The notes: generated from the sequence alone by a model not told the origin. 64,000 nt of DNA from Erwinia pyri (GCF_030758455.1 NZ_CP132353.1:1674001-1738000); one strand, 5' to 3'. Positions 9,371 through 18,757 are shown, counted from the first letter of the stretch. A program made the numbers and translations.

Positions 9371-9395
9371 GGTCGCCCTGTAAAATGTTACCTGG

Positions 9396-9421
9396 AAAGG
9401 TCGCCATAAATGGCGACCTTT
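9396..9421. terminator. hairpin terminator after the aldarate operon
   Basis: Perfect 11-bp stem AAAGGTCGCCA / TGGCGACCTTT with a 4-base loop, 26 bp after the lactonase stop. The A/T-flanked stem could work in both directions. Confidence 0.8.
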
Positions 9422-9423
9422 CA

Positions 9424-9477
9424 ACTTCTCAGCGCGGATGTTGTAAGGTCACTCCGGCAGGGGTGGAAGCGGACATT
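9424..9477 (+). repeat. dispersed palindromic repeat, copy a
   Basis: About 54 bp, beginning ACTTCTC and ending in the diagnostic right arm GGAAGCGGACATT. It matches the full 68-bp copies at 22226 and 24438 best in its right half (TCACTCC ... AGCGGACATT). It lies between the aldarate operon and the LysE gene. Confidence 0.65.
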
Positions 9478-9538
9478 GCTATTTAGTTTTATAGTGCAAT
9501 ATCTGGTAAAACCGAAAGGAAAAGTTAGTTTTCAGAAC

Positions 9539-10141
9539 TTAGTGAATAAGGTTACGTAATGAAAAAATAATGAGTAGCAACCCTCCGGCAATATTTACAT
9601 ATTTCTTCAATAGTAGTGGGTTAGCTTTTTTGGCTGAGAATATCAGTGCATGACTGACAGTAATAAGCCAGAGGCTCATAACCGCTATGTGAACAGAAGC
9701 TAAGGCCAGGTAATTGCCTACGCCTCCATGCTTTCCAGTAAACTGAGAAACAACCGTCAGATAAAAAATAATTGCTTTAGGATTTATCACGTTAGCAAGC
9801 CAGGCTTCCTTTACCGTAATTGAACAGGGGTTGTTTTCAGGCTGATGGTGCTTTGCCTTCAAACCACTGCGTATGAGCATGCCTCCCAGCCAGATAAGAT
9901 AAATTGTCCCTGCAATTTTCAGTGCACTATAAATTACTGGCGATGACACAATAACTGCCGTTATACCGAATCCGATAAAGAGCGCATGGGTGTAGATACC
10001 TAACGCTGTACCGGCAAGGGTTCTGAAAAGTCCTCTGCGTCCACCAGCCAAAGCACTGCCCATAACAAGTGTGAAACTTGCGCCTGGAGAGAGTGCCACA
10101 GGGAGTAATGCCGGCATAAAGCCGAGAAGATTAATGTCCAT
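9539..10141 (-). CDS. LysE/RhtB-family amino-acid exporter
   Basis: 200-aa inner-membrane protein with about six hydrophobic segments. The N-terminal LysE/RhtB signature is present: LLPVALSPGASFTLVMGSAL with the conserved PG, then GGRRGLFRTLAGTALGIYTH. A further family block, WLANVINPKAIIFYLTV, lies mid-protein. Members export amino acids or derivatives such as homoserine, threonine or lysine; the substrate cannot be read from sequence. It stands alone between two copies of the dispersed repeat. Confidence 0.9.
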   Translation of the reverse strand: MDINLLGFMPALLPVALSPGASFTLVMGSALAGGRRGLFRTLAGTALGIYTHALFIGFGITAVIVSSPVIYSALKIAGTIYLIWLGGMLIRSGLKAKHHQPENNPCSITVKEAWLANVINPKAIIFYLTVVSQFTGKHGGVGNYLALASVHIAVMSLWLITVSHALIFSAKKANPLLLKKYVNIAGGLLLIIFSLRNLIH

Positions 10142-10235
10142 ATGCTGTGAAGAGTATGCGACATTTCACCCTGACGCCACTTTGAGCAGCAGGATTTAAG
10201 ATTGAATCTGGCAGGGATTTCCTGCCTGGCTTACA

Positions 10236-10284
10236 GCTTCACTTCTCGCGCATAGCGGACAACCTTCTTACAATCCGCGCCTGC
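10236..10284 (+). repeat. dispersed palindromic repeat, copy b (left part)
   Basis: The left half is recognisable (CTTCACTTCTCGCGCATAGC then GGAC), matching the TTCTCGCTCATGGCGGAC block of the full copy at 22226. The right arm is degenerate or missing. The copy lies between the LysE and LacI genes, in a 215-bp gap with nothing else visible. Confidence 0.55.
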
Positions 10285-10356
10285 CCATTCGCCACCAAAG
10301 GCAATGCCCTGAATAAAGAGCTACGCCACTAGCAGAAAAGGTTAGCCAGAAGCCTG

Positions 10357-11310
10357 TTAACGCTTACGCATATCGGGAATGATCAGATCGCCACGCAACA
10401 CGGACGATCCCAGCATATTTTGGGTTTTTGTCGTCAGCCAGTTAACAATCCTGGAAGCCATGGCATCCATAGAGTACTCAATGGCGGGAATGGTAGGGAT
10501 CCCGGGCAAATGCAGCGAGCCTGCCAGGCTGAATACCATGATGTCGGCGGGTACGGATTTATTAAATGCCTGCAACTGGGCGATCGCGTTCTGCGCTTCC
10601 TGTTCGTTAGCCACCAGAAGGGCGTTGAAATTGCGGGTGCTGGCGTTATTCAGCAGCATCTGAATGGCTACAGAAGAAGAAACCGGATCCATAATGACCA
10701 GATTGCGGTTGAAGGGCAGAAAATTCGTTTCCAGCGCAAGTTTATAGCCAAGTAATACCGGCTCGGCAGAGCCGCTGGCTTCCGGATGAATCAACGCGAT
10801 TTGGCGCTTGCCCTGGTTGATCAAATAATTACAGGCCGTCTCAGCGGCAAAAGAGTGATCAAACTGAATGCTGTTTGGTCCTTCAGCTTCCACGCAATCC
10901 ACCAAAACCACGTTTTCATCTTCAATATTCAGAGGAAAGCGGGCGCCGATAATCAGCACGTCATCGCACAGGCCGCAGCTGAGTTCATCCAGCGCATTCA
11001 TGATCTCTGTCTGGCTGTGAGCGAAGCGCAACAGCAGATGTTTTTGATGCTGGCTTAACTGCTTTTCCAGTGCGTAAAGATAAGCAGTTGTCTGGTTGAT
11101 ATTTTCCTGCGCGCAGATAACGCCAATGCAGTTCGTGGTCTGACTGAACAGAGATTGCGCGATCACATTAGGTCGATATTTCAGCTCATCGGCAGCTTTC
11201 AATACCGCAAGGCGACTGGCTTCCTTAACGCCGCGCGAACCACTCAACACCCGTGAAACTGTGGCTTTTGACACCCCGGCTAAACGTGATACGTCGTTGA
11301 TAGTAGACAT
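10357..11310 (-). CDS. LacI-family transcriptional repressor of the beta-glucoside operon
   Basis: 317 aa from the ATG at 11310 (GGGAGAAAG just upstream); a further 15 codons are open but lack a site. The N-terminal LacI helix-turn-helix and hinge are textbook (TINDVSRLAGVSKATVSRVL, then RPNVIAQSL), followed by a periplasmic-binding-protein-like sugar sensor domain. It is divergent from the PTS operon, and two symmetric operator-like sites lie between them, so it is almost certainly its repressor. Probable inducer: a phosphorylated beta-glucoside. Confidence 0.92.
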   Translation of the reverse strand: MSTINDVSRLAGVSKATVSRVLSGSRGVKEASRLAVLKAADELKYRPNVIAQSLFSQTTNCIGVICAQENINQTTAYLYALEKQLSQHQKHLLLRFAHSQTEIMNALDELSCGLCDDVLIIGARFPLNIEDENVVLVDCVEAEGPNSIQFDHSFAAETACNYLINQGKRQIALIHPEASGSAEPVLLGYKLALETNFLPFNRNLVIMDPVSSSVAIQMLLNNASTRNFNALLVANEQEAQNAIAQLQAFNKSVPADIMVFSLAGSLHLPGIPTIPAIEYSMDAMASRIVNWLTTKTQNMLGSSVLRGDLIIPDMRKR

Positions 11311-11404
11311 CTTTCTCCCGTGGATCCTGCGTATTACTTTTAAATATGAATGCAAACGTTAGCGCATTTATTCACCGCATAAAGTATAGCCATTTCCCTT
11401 TAGC

Positions 11405-11423
11405 ATGGAAACTGATTTTCCAT
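11405..11423. promoter_or_regulatory. secondary LacI-type operator
   Basis: ATGGAAA-CTGAT-TTTCCAT, the same arms as the perfect operator at 11531 with one extra central base. The two sites are about 126 bp apart, which would allow looping by a tetramer or a separate site for autoregulation. Confidence 0.6.
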
Positions 11424-11530
11424 CTGGCTACTTCAGCTATCCAAATTGCCAGAAATTTTGTGACGCAAATCAGATAAAGAAACCCCTTAAGCACCAGATA
11501 TTGATAAGTATCACAGTTCTTATCTCTGTT

Positions 11531-11550
11531 TATGGAAACCGGTTTCCATA
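11531..11550. promoter_or_regulatory. primary LacI-type operator of the PTS operon
   Basis: Perfect 20-bp palindrome TATGGAAACCGGTTTCCATA with the central CG typical of LacI/GalR operators, 54 bp upstream of the IIB start and so near the promoter start point. Confidence 0.75.
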
Positions 11551-11603
11551 TGATATCCAATCATCGCCACACTAAAGCGTAAAACGTTAAGGATGGGATG
11601 GCG

Positions 11604-11918
11604 ATGTACAAAATAATGTTGTGTTGCTCTGCAGGGATGTCCACCAGTCTGCTGGTGCGAAAAATGGCAGAAGCTGCTGCTGAAAGAGGCTTAGAGGTTG
11701 AAATTAATGCATTTGGCGTCGTGGAGTTTGATGAACAGTTCCCGCGCTATCAGGTGGTGCTGCTCGGGCCACAGATAAAATATATGCTGAAATCACTGTC
11801 AGAAAAAGCGGCCACCCAGGGCATTCCCGTTCAGCCTGTCGACATGATGGACTACGGCATGCAACGCGGTGACAAGGTTTTAGACTACGCTCTGTCGCTC
11901 ATTGAAGCGGCTAACTAA
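11604..11918 (+). CDS. PTS lactose/cellobiose-type IIB component
   Basis: 104-aa cytoplasmic phosphocarrier that passes phosphate from IIA to the incoming sugar at IIC. The phosphocysteine loop is intact (MLCCSAGMSTSLLV, active Cys8). Two in-frame ATGs compete (11598, 11604); AAGGA is better spaced for 11604, and family members begin MYKIM. First gene of the operon IIB-IIC-GH1-IIA-porin, under the LacI operators upstream. Confidence 0.93.
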   Translation: MYKIMLCCSAGMSTSLLVRKMAEAAAERGLEVEINAFGVVEFDEQFPRYQVVLLGPQIKYMLKSLSEKAATQGIPVQPVDMMDYGMQRGDKVLDYALSLIEAAN

Positions 11919-11930
11919 AAAGGTGCGCTT

Positions 11931-13259
11931 ATGAGTTCGTTATATCACTCCATGATTGCGGTCATTGAGCAATCCATCACACCGTTAGCGGGTCGTCTTG
12001 GGCAACAGAAATATGTCATTGCGATCCGTGACGGCTTTACCGCTGCGCTGCCGTTTATGATTATCGGCTCCTTTATGCTGGTATTTATCTTCCCGCCTTT
12101 CTCTGAAACTACCACCAATGGCTTTGCCCGGGCCTGGCTCGATTTTTCTACTACCTATCGCGATCAACTGATGCTGCCGTTTAATCTGAGCATGGGCGTG
12201 ATGACATTTTTTATCTCGGTTGGAATTGGCGCAAGTTTGGGGCGGCAATTTTCGCTCGATCCGGTGATGTCAGGTTTGCTGGCATTTATGGCCTTCCTGC
12301 TGGTTGCCGCACCCTATAGTAACGGCACCATTTCCACGCAATATCTCTCCGGGCAGGGGATCTTTACCGCGCTAATCACCTCTATCTACTCAACACGCAT
12401 CTACGCCTGGCTCAAGCAAAACAACATCACCATTCGTTTACCCAAGGAGGTGCCAACCGGTGTTGCCCGTTCGTTTGAGATCCTGATCCCTGTCGTGGTG
12501 ATTATTGGGACGCTGCATCCGCTTAACCTCTTTATCGAAGCCAAAACCGGCATGATTATGCCGCAAGCCATTATGCATCTGCTGGAGCCGCTGGTTTCTG
12601 CCTCAGATTCTCTGCCTGCAATCCTGCTCTCTGTGCTGCTGTGTCAAATATTCTGGTTCGCCGGTATTCACGGCGCGTTGATCGTGACCGGCATCATGAA
12701 TCCCTTCTGGATGGCTAACCTGTCCGCCAACCAGGCGGCTCTGGCGGCGGGTAGTGCACTGCCGCATATCTATCTGCAAGGCTTCTGGGATCACTTTCTG
12801 CTGATTGGTGGTGTGGGATCGACACTGCCGCTGGCTTTCCTGTTACTGCGCAGCCGCGCCGTCCATCTCCGCACCATCGGTAAAATGGGCGTCATACCGA
12901 GCTTCTTCAACATCAATGAACCGATCCTGTTCGGCGCACCGATCATCATGAATCCGATCCTGTTTATCCCGTTTGTCTGCGTGCCGATGATCAACGCCGT
13001 ACTGGCCTGGACGGCGACCAAAATGGGCTGGCTGGCACAAGTTGTCTCGCTCACGCCATGGACGACGCCAGCCCCGATAGGCGCATCGTGGGCGGCAAAC
13101 TGGGCGATCAGTCCGGTGGTGATGTGTCTGATTTGCATGGTGCTCTCAGCCCTGATGTACCTGCCTTTCCTGCGTGCTTACGAACGCTCACTGATGAAAA
13201 CAGAAGAGCAGAAAGCGCAAAGCAGCAGCCCCATTGCTGAAACAGTCGGTACTAACTAA
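11931..13259 (+). CDS. PTS lactose/cellobiose-type IIC permease
   Basis: 442-aa integral membrane sugar channel of the Lac-family PTS. About 8-10 hydrophobic segments are visible. The N-terminal LPFMIIGSFMLV helix, the GIHGALIVTG loop and the NINEPILFGAPIIMNP substrate loop are all characteristic. It starts 12 bp after IIB and ends 20 bp before the glycosidase. With IIB and IIA it imports and phosphorylates a beta-disaccharide such as cellobiose, or an aryl-beta-glucoside. Confidence 0.94.
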   Translation: MSSLYHSMIAVIEQSITPLAGRLGQQKYVIAIRDGFTAALPFMIIGSFMLVFIFPPFSETTTNGFARAWLDFSTTYRDQLMLPFNLSMGVMTFFISVGIGASLGRQFSLDPVMSGLLAFMAFLLVAAPYSNGTISTQYLSGQGIFTALITSIYSTRIYAWLKQNNITIRLPKEVPTGVARSFEILIPVVVIIGTLHPLNLFIEAKTGMIMPQAIMHLLEPLVSASDSLPAILLSVLLCQIFWFAGIHGALIVTGIMNPFWMANLSANQAALAAGSALPHIYLQGFWDHFLLIGGVGSTLPLAFLLLRSRAVHLRTIGKMGVIPSFFNINEPILFGAPIIMNPILFIPFVCVPMINAVLAWTATKMGWLAQVVSLTPWTTPAPIGASWAANWAISPVVMCLICMVLSALMYLPFLRAYERSLMKTEEQKAQSSSPIAETVGTN

Positions 13260-13279
13260 TGAGTCTGGAGAGTTAAGCG

Positions 13280-14683
13280 ATGAAATATGCATTTCCTGAG
13301 AATTTCTGGTGGGGCAGTGCCAGTTCTGCCTTACAGACCGAAGGCGACAGCCTGTCGGGCGGCAAAAGTGCCACCATCTGGGATCGCTGGTATCAACAGC
13401 AGCCCTGGCGCTTTCATCAAAACATCGGTCCGGCAAAGACCTCAACTTTTCTACAACACTGGCAACAAGACATTGCGTTGCTGAAAAAGCTTAATCACAA
13501 CAGCTTTCGTACTTCGCTGAGCTGGTCCCGCCTGATCCCGGACGGTACGGGTGAGGTGAACCCTGAAGCGGTCGCTTTCTACAATAACGTCATTGATGAA
13601 CTGCTGGCGCAGGGCATAAAACCTTTCATCACTCTTTTTCACTTTGATATGCCGATGGTGATGCAGGAAAAAGGCGGATGGGAAAACCGGGAGGTTGTTG
13701 CTGCATTCAGTCGTTATGCTGAAATCTGTTTTGACCTTTTCGGCGATCGGGTGCTGCACTGGTTTACCTTTAATGAGCCAATTGTACCGGTTGAAGGTGG
13801 CTATCTTTACGACTTCCACTATCCCAACGTCGTGAACTTTAAACGAGCGGCAACGGTGGCCTATCACACCGTTCTGGCCCATGCGTCGGCAGTAAAGGCT
13901 TATCGGGCAGGGCAGTACAGCGGCGAGATTGGCATCGTTCTGAACCTTACGCCCTCCTATCCACGTTCGCAGCATCCGGCAGATATCACCGCCGCCCATC
14001 ATGCTGACCTGTTGTTCAATCGCAGTTTTCTCGACCCGGTATTGCGCGGCGACTATCCCGCCGATCTGGTGGCGCTGCTACGTCAGTACGATCAGCTTCC
14101 TGTTTCGCTTCCGGGCGATGGTGAGTTGATAGCAGAAGGGAAAATCGATCTGCTGGGTGTGAATTACTACCAACCACGCCGGGTGAAATGCCGTGACAGT
14201 GCGGTAAATCCCGCATCGCCGTTTATGCCCGAATGGTTTTTTGAAAACTATGAAATGCCGGGCCGGAAAATGAATCCCTATCGTGGCTGGGAAATTTACG
14301 AACCTGGCATCTATGACATTCTGACTAATTTACGGGTTAATTACGGTAATCCTCGCTGTTTTATTTCTGAGAATGGCATGGGCGTTGAAAATGAGCAGCG
14401 ATTTGTGCAAGAGGGAGTAATAGACGATCAATATCGTATCGATTTTATTGCTGAGCATCTTAAATGGCTGCACAAAGGAATAAGCGAAGGCGCCAATTGT
14501 CTTGGCTACCATATGTGGACATTTATCGATAACTGGTCATGGTGCAACGGCTATAAAAACCGCTACGGATTTGTACAGCTTGACTTAATCAGCCAGCAGC
14601 GCACCGTGAAAAAGAGCGGCGAATGGTTTGCCGCGACGTCGGCTAATAATGGCTTCAGTGAGCAGGAGTTAAATAATGATTGA
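13280..14683 (+). CDS. 6-phospho-beta-glucosidase, glycoside hydrolase family 1
   Basis: 467 aa, the normal GH1 length. It hydrolyses the phosphorylated beta-glucoside delivered by the PTS. The acid/base Glu166 lies in TFNEP and the nucleophile Glu364 in FISENG. The C-terminal SWCNGYKNRYGF segment fits the Ser...Lys-x-x-Tyr phosphate-binding signature that separates 6-phospho-glycosidases from plain beta-glucosidases. It overlaps the IIA gene by 8 bp, supporting one operon. Confidence 0.94.
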   Translation: MKYAFPENFWWGSASSALQTEGDSLSGGKSATIWDRWYQQQPWRFHQNIGPAKTSTFLQHWQQDIALLKKLNHNSFRTSLSWSRLIPDGTGEVNPEAVAFYNNVIDELLAQGIKPFITLFHFDMPMVMQEKGGWENREVVAAFSRYAEICFDLFGDRVLHWFTFNEPIVPVEGGYLYDFHYPNVVNFKRAATVAYHTVLAHASAVKAYRAGQYSGEIGIVLNLTPSYPRSQHPADITAAHHADLLFNRSFLDPVLRGDYPADLVALLRQYDQLPVSLPGDGELIAEGKIDLLGVNYYQPRRVKCRDSAVNPASPFMPEWFFENYEMPGRKMNPYRGWEIYEPGIYDILTNLRVNYGNPRCFISENGMGVENEQRFVQEGVIDDQYRIDFIAEHLKWLHKGISEGANCLGYHMWTFIDNWSWCNGYKNRYGFVQLDLISQQRTVKKSGEWFAATSANNGFSEQELNND

Positions 14684-14978
14684 TTTAGAAGAGGCAGTGA
14701 TGGAAATCATTGTGAACTCAGGGCAGTCAAGAAGCCTGTGCTTCGAAGCGTTGCAGGCAGCGCGGCAGGGCAGCCTTGAGGAAGCGCAAAAGCTGTTAAA
14801 AGAGTCCGATACTTTTGCGCTGCGGGCACATAAAATGCAAACCAAATTAATTGAGCAGGATGCGGGCGAAGCGAAGCAGCCGATGACGTTAATTATGGTG
14901 CATGCCCAGGATCATTTAATGACGTCGCTGTTAGCACGTGAGTTATCAGCAGAGATTATTCATCTTTATCAGCGATAA
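14676..14978 (+). CDS. PTS lactose/cellobiose-type IIA component
   Basis: 100-aa helical phosphocarrier. The phosphohistidine motif MVHAQDHLM is intact (probable active His76). The ATG at 14676 lies inside the end of the glycosidase gene and is preceded by GGAGTT. Accepts phosphate from HPr and passes it to IIB. Fourth gene of the beta-glucoside operon. Confidence 0.93.
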   Translation: MIDLEEAVMEIIVNSGQSRSLCFEALQAARQGSLEEAQKLLKESDTFALRAHKMQTKLIEQDAGEAKQPMTLIMVHAQDHLMTSLLARELSAEIIHLYQR

Positions 14979-15140
14979 CTGCTTATTATTAATTAGCCGG
15001 AGCAATAAACTTAACCCAATATATAAAGCCTTACCTCTGTGAATAAAAAATAAAACAGCTCTCCCGGGCATGGCACTCTTTTGTGTCGCGTCCGGCGGGA
15101 ACGCTATTGTCTGAAAATAACTGACTATATTGAGACAACA

Positions 15141-16523
15141 ATGAAAAAAGATAAAAAGCTTCCAGCCTCGCTGCTGGTTGTAGCTTCGCTTTGCTCTGCA
15201 ACTGTGGCCGCACAAGAGTTCACTCAGGAACAAATCGACGCCATTGTGGCAAAAGCTGTCGATAAAGCGCTGACGGAACGGCAGGCTAAAATGGATGCGG
15301 CAGTGAACAAACAGGCTGATGTCATTACGGAACCACAAAGTACGGCGCAATCCCCCGATTTGGCGATCCCTTTTGGTGTGAAGTTTACCGGCTATGCTCG
15401 TTACGGCGCGCAATTCCAGAGTGGCGATCAGAAATATGTCGCAGTGGATGGCTCCTATAATGGTGCTTCGGCTATCGGGCGTTTGGGAAACGAAGGTAAT
15501 GGCGGCGAATTTCAGCTTTCCAAAGCCTTCCGGGGCGATAACGGCGCGATTTGGGACGTTAACGTGATGATCGATCACTGGGGCGATGAGGTTAACCTCA
15601 AAAAAGCCTACGCAGGGGTAACCAACATTCTCCCCTCCAATCCTGACGCCTATCTCTGGGCAGGCCGCGATTTTCATCAACGACCGCAGCAGGGCATTAA
15701 CGACTATTTTTGGATGAATCATGATGGGCAGGGTGCTGGTATCAAGGACTTTGATCTGGGTGGCGTAAAATTTGATGTCGCCGCCGTCGCTGCCGTTGAA
15801 TCCTGCAGCCCGGAAGTGATGGATGATGAAGCGAACCCATCACGCATCACCTGTACCGGCGGTTCGGGAACGGGCGATAAGGGGAATTATGCATTGACCT
15901 CAAAAATTCACGGTATGAAAGTTGGCCCGCTGGATTTGGAGATTTACGCGAACTATGGATTTGACTCAAAAGCGGTTGAGAGCGAAGAACGTCTGAAAGC
16001 CTGGCAGGGCGCGTTTGTATTGAGCCACACCGGCGATAAGGGCGTTAACAAAGTCATCGCCCGCTACTCCGACAATTCTGACAACAGCGTCTATAACAAA
16101 ACCAATGACTTAAAAAGCATCTATGCCAGCTTTGAGGGTAACTATAAGTTCACGCAACAGGCGCAGGTTGAATATCTTCTCGCCTTCCATGACTACACCA
16201 ACGATGCAGATAACAGCGATAACCGCAAAAACTACGGCGCCATTGTACGTCCAATGTACTGGTGGAATGATGTTCACTCCACCTGGCTGGAAGCGGGTTA
16301 TCAGCGTGTAGATTATGATATGGGCGGCGATAACCATGGCTGGAAGCTGACGTTATCGCAAAACATTTCGATTGCCATGGGACCAGAATTCCGGCCGATG
16401 CTGCGGTTCTACGTCACCGGTGGTGAAGTGGATAACAAACGCACGGCGCGCGTGAATGGCAGCGATGACGATACGCAACTCGACTCGTTCAACGTTGGCG
16501 CGATGTGGGAAGCCTGGTTCTGA
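15141..16523 (+). CDS. LamB/BglH-type carbohydrate porin
   Basis: 460-aa outer-membrane protein. From the ATG at 15141 it has a signal peptide (LLVVASLCSATVAAQ), then a short charged helical segment (QEQIDAIVAKAVDKALTERQ) like the N-terminal coiled coil of ScrY/BglH. The rest is a beta-rich domain beginning FGVKFTGYARYGAQFQSG and ending in a C-terminal Phe (WEAWF), the outer-membrane insertion signal. It lies 162 bp after IIA and probably serves beta-glucoside entry. A single cysteine pair (ESC...ITC) may close a loop. Confidence 0.87.
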   Translation: MKKDKKLPASLLVVASLCSATVAAQEFTQEQIDAIVAKAVDKALTERQAKMDAAVNKQADVITEPQSTAQSPDLAIPFGVKFTGYARYGAQFQSGDQKYVAVDGSYNGASAIGRLGNEGNGGEFQLSKAFRGDNGAIWDVNVMIDHWGDEVNLKKAYAGVTNILPSNPDAYLWAGRDFHQRPQQGINDYFWMNHDGQGAGIKDFDLGGVKFDVAAVAAVESCSPEVMDDEANPSRITCTGGSGTGDKGNYALTSKIHGMKVGPLDLEIYANYGFDSKAVESEERLKAWQGAFVLSHTGDKGVNKVIARYSDNSDNSVYNKTNDLKSIYASFEGNYKFTQQAQVEYLLAFHDYTNDADNSDNRKNYGAIVRPMYWWNDVHSTWLEAGYQRVDYDMGGDNHGWKLTLSQNISIAMGPEFRPMLRFYVTGGEVDNKRTARVNGSDDDTQLDSFNVGAMWEAWF

Positions 16524-16586
16524 TCAAAGTAACAGAAGGCGGGCAGCATCTGAGATGTTGCTGCCTGCCGTAACGGGCCAGCAGAT

Positions 16587-17159
16587 TTATGCCTGAGCAG
16601 AAGGCAGCAGGCCTGCCTGTGCATAGCCATCAATAAGCTCGTCGAAGAGGTGGATATCGTTCCGGCTTCTCGCCATCAACTGGGCGCCGGCAATGGCGGA
16701 AAAAATAGCGCGCGCCCGTTTTTCGCTCTCTTCAGAACTGACTACACCTGCTTCCTGCAGCTGCGTATTCAGCCATGCAACGTTTACGTCTGCAAATTTC
16801 TGTACTTCTGTTTTCACCGGCTCCGGCAGATCGTCATACTCGGCGGACATAAAGCTGCCCATACAGAGCCTGTTTTCTCTTTCCAGTGAACGGCGAAATA
16901 TCTGTGGATAACGGCTCAGACTTTTAAGCGCGTCGCCCTCTGTTTCACGTAATAGTGCCAGGTCGCGTGCGGTCTCTTCCCAGTAGCGCTGCGCAACCGC
17001 CGCACCCAACTCCGCTTTACTCGGGAAATGGTGATAAATGCTTGCTGCTTTTATCCCGACCTGATCAGCCAGTCCGCGAATATTCAGGCCGGTATAACCG
17101 TGAGCCTGTGCCGTCAGACGGGCTGCACTTAAGATTTCATCTCTGGATGTCTTGCTCAT
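16587..17159 (-). CDS. TetR-family repressor of the amidase gene
   Basis: 190 aa. The N-terminal TetR helix-turn-helix is clear (RDEILSAARLTAQAHGYTGLNIRGLADQVGIKAASIYHHFPSK spans residues 6-48); the C-terminal half is a variable ligand domain of the TetR_C_16/YcdC-like style. It is divergent from the amidase gene. Two copies of CTAAC-N4-GTTAG lie in the 125-bp gap, one by its own start and one over the amidase promoter, so it likely represses both genes. Confidence 0.9.
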   Translation of the reverse strand: MSKTSRDEILSAARLTAQAHGYTGLNIRGLADQVGIKAASIYHHFPSKAELGAAVAQRYWEETARDLALLRETEGDALKSLSRYPQIFRRSLERENRLCMGSFMSAEYDDLPEPVKTEVQKFADVNVAWLNTQLQEAGVVSSEESEKRARAIFSAIAGAQLMARSRNDIHLFDELIDGYAQAGLLPSAQA

Positions 17160-17189
17160 TAGGGTTCTCCTGAGGACGATAAATTAATT

Positions 17190-17203
17190 CTAACATACGT
17201 TAG
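17190..17203. promoter_or_regulatory. TetR-type operator, regulator-proximal
   Basis: CTAACATACGTTAG, a perfect 5-bp-arm palindrome 30 bp upstream of the tetR start. Shares arms with the site at 17243. Confidence 0.7.
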
Positions 17204-17210
17204 GTAGGTG

Positions 17211-17258
17211 TTGACAGACTCTTTTCCTACCTCTATTGTTTTCCTAACGAACGTTAGG
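17211..17258 (+). promoter_or_regulatory. amidase promoter with overlapping TetR operator
   Basis: TTGACA at 17211-17216 and TATTGT at 17234-17239 with a 17-bp spacer, followed directly by CCTAACGAACGTTAGG at 17243-17258. The operator covers the expected transcription start, a classic repression layout. Confidence 0.65.
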
Positions 17259-17284
17259 TAGATAAACATTTAACAGAGGCAATC

Positions 17285-18694
17285 ATGAACAAAGAGATAT
17301 TTTATTCAGACGCATCCCAGCTGGCTGGCATGATCCGCAGTCGTGAAATCTCACCTGTTGAAGTTATGCAGGCGCATATTGACCGTATTGAAGCAACAAA
17401 CCCGGACATTAACGCCATTGTGACGATGGCGGATAGTGCCATGAAACATGCCGTAGCAGCGGAAACCGCAGTGATGAGAGGTGACGAGCTTGGCCCCCTG
17501 CATGGCGTTCCTTTTACGGTAAAAGATTCGATAGATACGGCCGGTGTAATGACACAACGCGGCTCACCCATTTTTAAAAATCGTCTGCCTGCTGAGGACG
17601 CCACCAGCGTGGCGCGTCTTAAAAATGCAGGCGGCATCCTGCTGGCAAAAACTAACCTGCCGGAGTTTTCTTACTGGATCGAGAGCGATAACCTGCTTTC
17701 GGGACGTTCTAATAATCCCTGGGACCTGACCCGCACGCCCGGCGGCTCCAGCGGCGGCGAGTCAGCCGCTATTGCTGCGGGGATGTCTCCGCTCGGTCTG
17801 GGAACCGACCTCGCCATTTCTGTACGCGGACCCGCTGCGCAGACGGGGATCACCTCCATGAAAGCCACTCACGGTAGCGTGCCCATGACCGGCATCTGGC
17901 CGCGCGCTCCCCGCCGGTTCTGGCACGTAGGGCCGATGGGCCGTTCTGTACGCGATATTGCTTTAGCCTTTTCACAGCTGGCAGGACCGGACGGGCACGA
18001 TGCCTTTTCCAGCAGCGCGCCACTCTATTCAGACGGCCTGCCGTTTAGTTCATCACGTCCGCTTCGCATTGGCTGGATGACCGGTCCTGGTTTTGGCCCG
18101 GTGGATCCGGAAGTGGCAGCAGTAGTGAAGAAAGCGGCTGAAGCGCTGCAGGGGACGGACGCCGTTGTGGAGCATGTGGGTATCCCGGCGCTGGAGCAGG
18201 ACTTTGCGCTGGATGTTTTTAACCGACTTCACGTGATGGAAATGAAGCCGGCATTTGCTGCCGCCACCGCAGGCCGCAGACCGGAAGAACTTTATAAGAT
18301 GGCAAAGACTATGCTCTCTCTGCCCGACACACCCATGGATGCTTTTATTGATGCGGAGCAGGCAGCAGAAAGGCTGCGGGATGGCTTTGCAGAATACTTC
18401 TCACGGTATGATGCGCTGATCACGCATGTTCTTCCCATCCCGGCACACAAGCATGGTGTTGATCGTTTCGTTATTGACGGTCAGGAAGTTGATGCAACTT
18501 ATCTTCAGGGCGCAACGGTCCCTCTGAACGTGACAGGCTTACCCGGCATAGCGCTGCCGTTCGGAAAAAGCCGTGAAGGCATGCCCATTAACGTTCAGAT
18601 TGTCGGCAAATGGCACGCTGAGAGAACTATCCTGCATATCGCTTCACTGCTTGAAGCTGTCAGCCCAATGAAAGGGGTACATCCTTCGCTTTAA
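17285..18694 (+). CDS. amidase, amidase-signature family
   Basis: 469-aa hydrolase of carboxamides. The Ser-cisSer-Lys triad is present: Lys80 in FTVKDS, cis-Ser155 in TPGGSSGGE and nucleophile Ser179 in DLAISVRGPA. The last motif usually reads GGS(I/L)R, so the AIS variant is slightly unusual. Substrate unknown; the family covers aryl and aliphatic amides and fatty-acid amides. TetR-controlled and followed by a strong terminator, so a single-gene unit. Confidence 0.9.
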   Translation: MNKEIFYSDASQLAGMIRSREISPVEVMQAHIDRIEATNPDINAIVTMADSAMKHAVAAETAVMRGDELGPLHGVPFTVKDSIDTAGVMTQRGSPIFKNRLPAEDATSVARLKNAGGILLAKTNLPEFSYWIESDNLLSGRSNNPWDLTRTPGGSSGGESAAIAAGMSPLGLGTDLAISVRGPAAQTGITSMKATHGSVPMTGIWPRAPRRFWHVGPMGRSVRDIALAFSQLAGPDGHDAFSSSAPLYSDGLPFSSSRPLRIGWMTGPGFGPVDPEVAAVVKKAAEALQGTDAVVEHVGIPALEQDFALDVFNRLHVMEMKPAFAAATAGRRPEELYKMAKTMLSLPDTPMDAFIDAEQAAERLRDGFAEYFSRYDALITHVLPIPAHKHGVDRFVIDGQEVDATYLQGATVPLNVTGLPGIALPFGKSREGMPINVQIVGKWHAERTILHIASLLEAVSPMKGVHPSL

Positions 18695-18702
18695 CATAAG
18701 AA

Positions 18703-18730
18703 AAGGCCTCGCGGAGTAACGCGGGGCCTT
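18703..18730 (+). terminator. hairpin terminator after amidase
   Basis: AAGGCCTCGCG paired with CGCGGGGCCTT across a 6-base loop, 8 bp after the amidase stop. Confidence 0.75.
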
Positions 18731-18757
18731 ATCCCGCCGCCAAAAACGCTACCTCTT

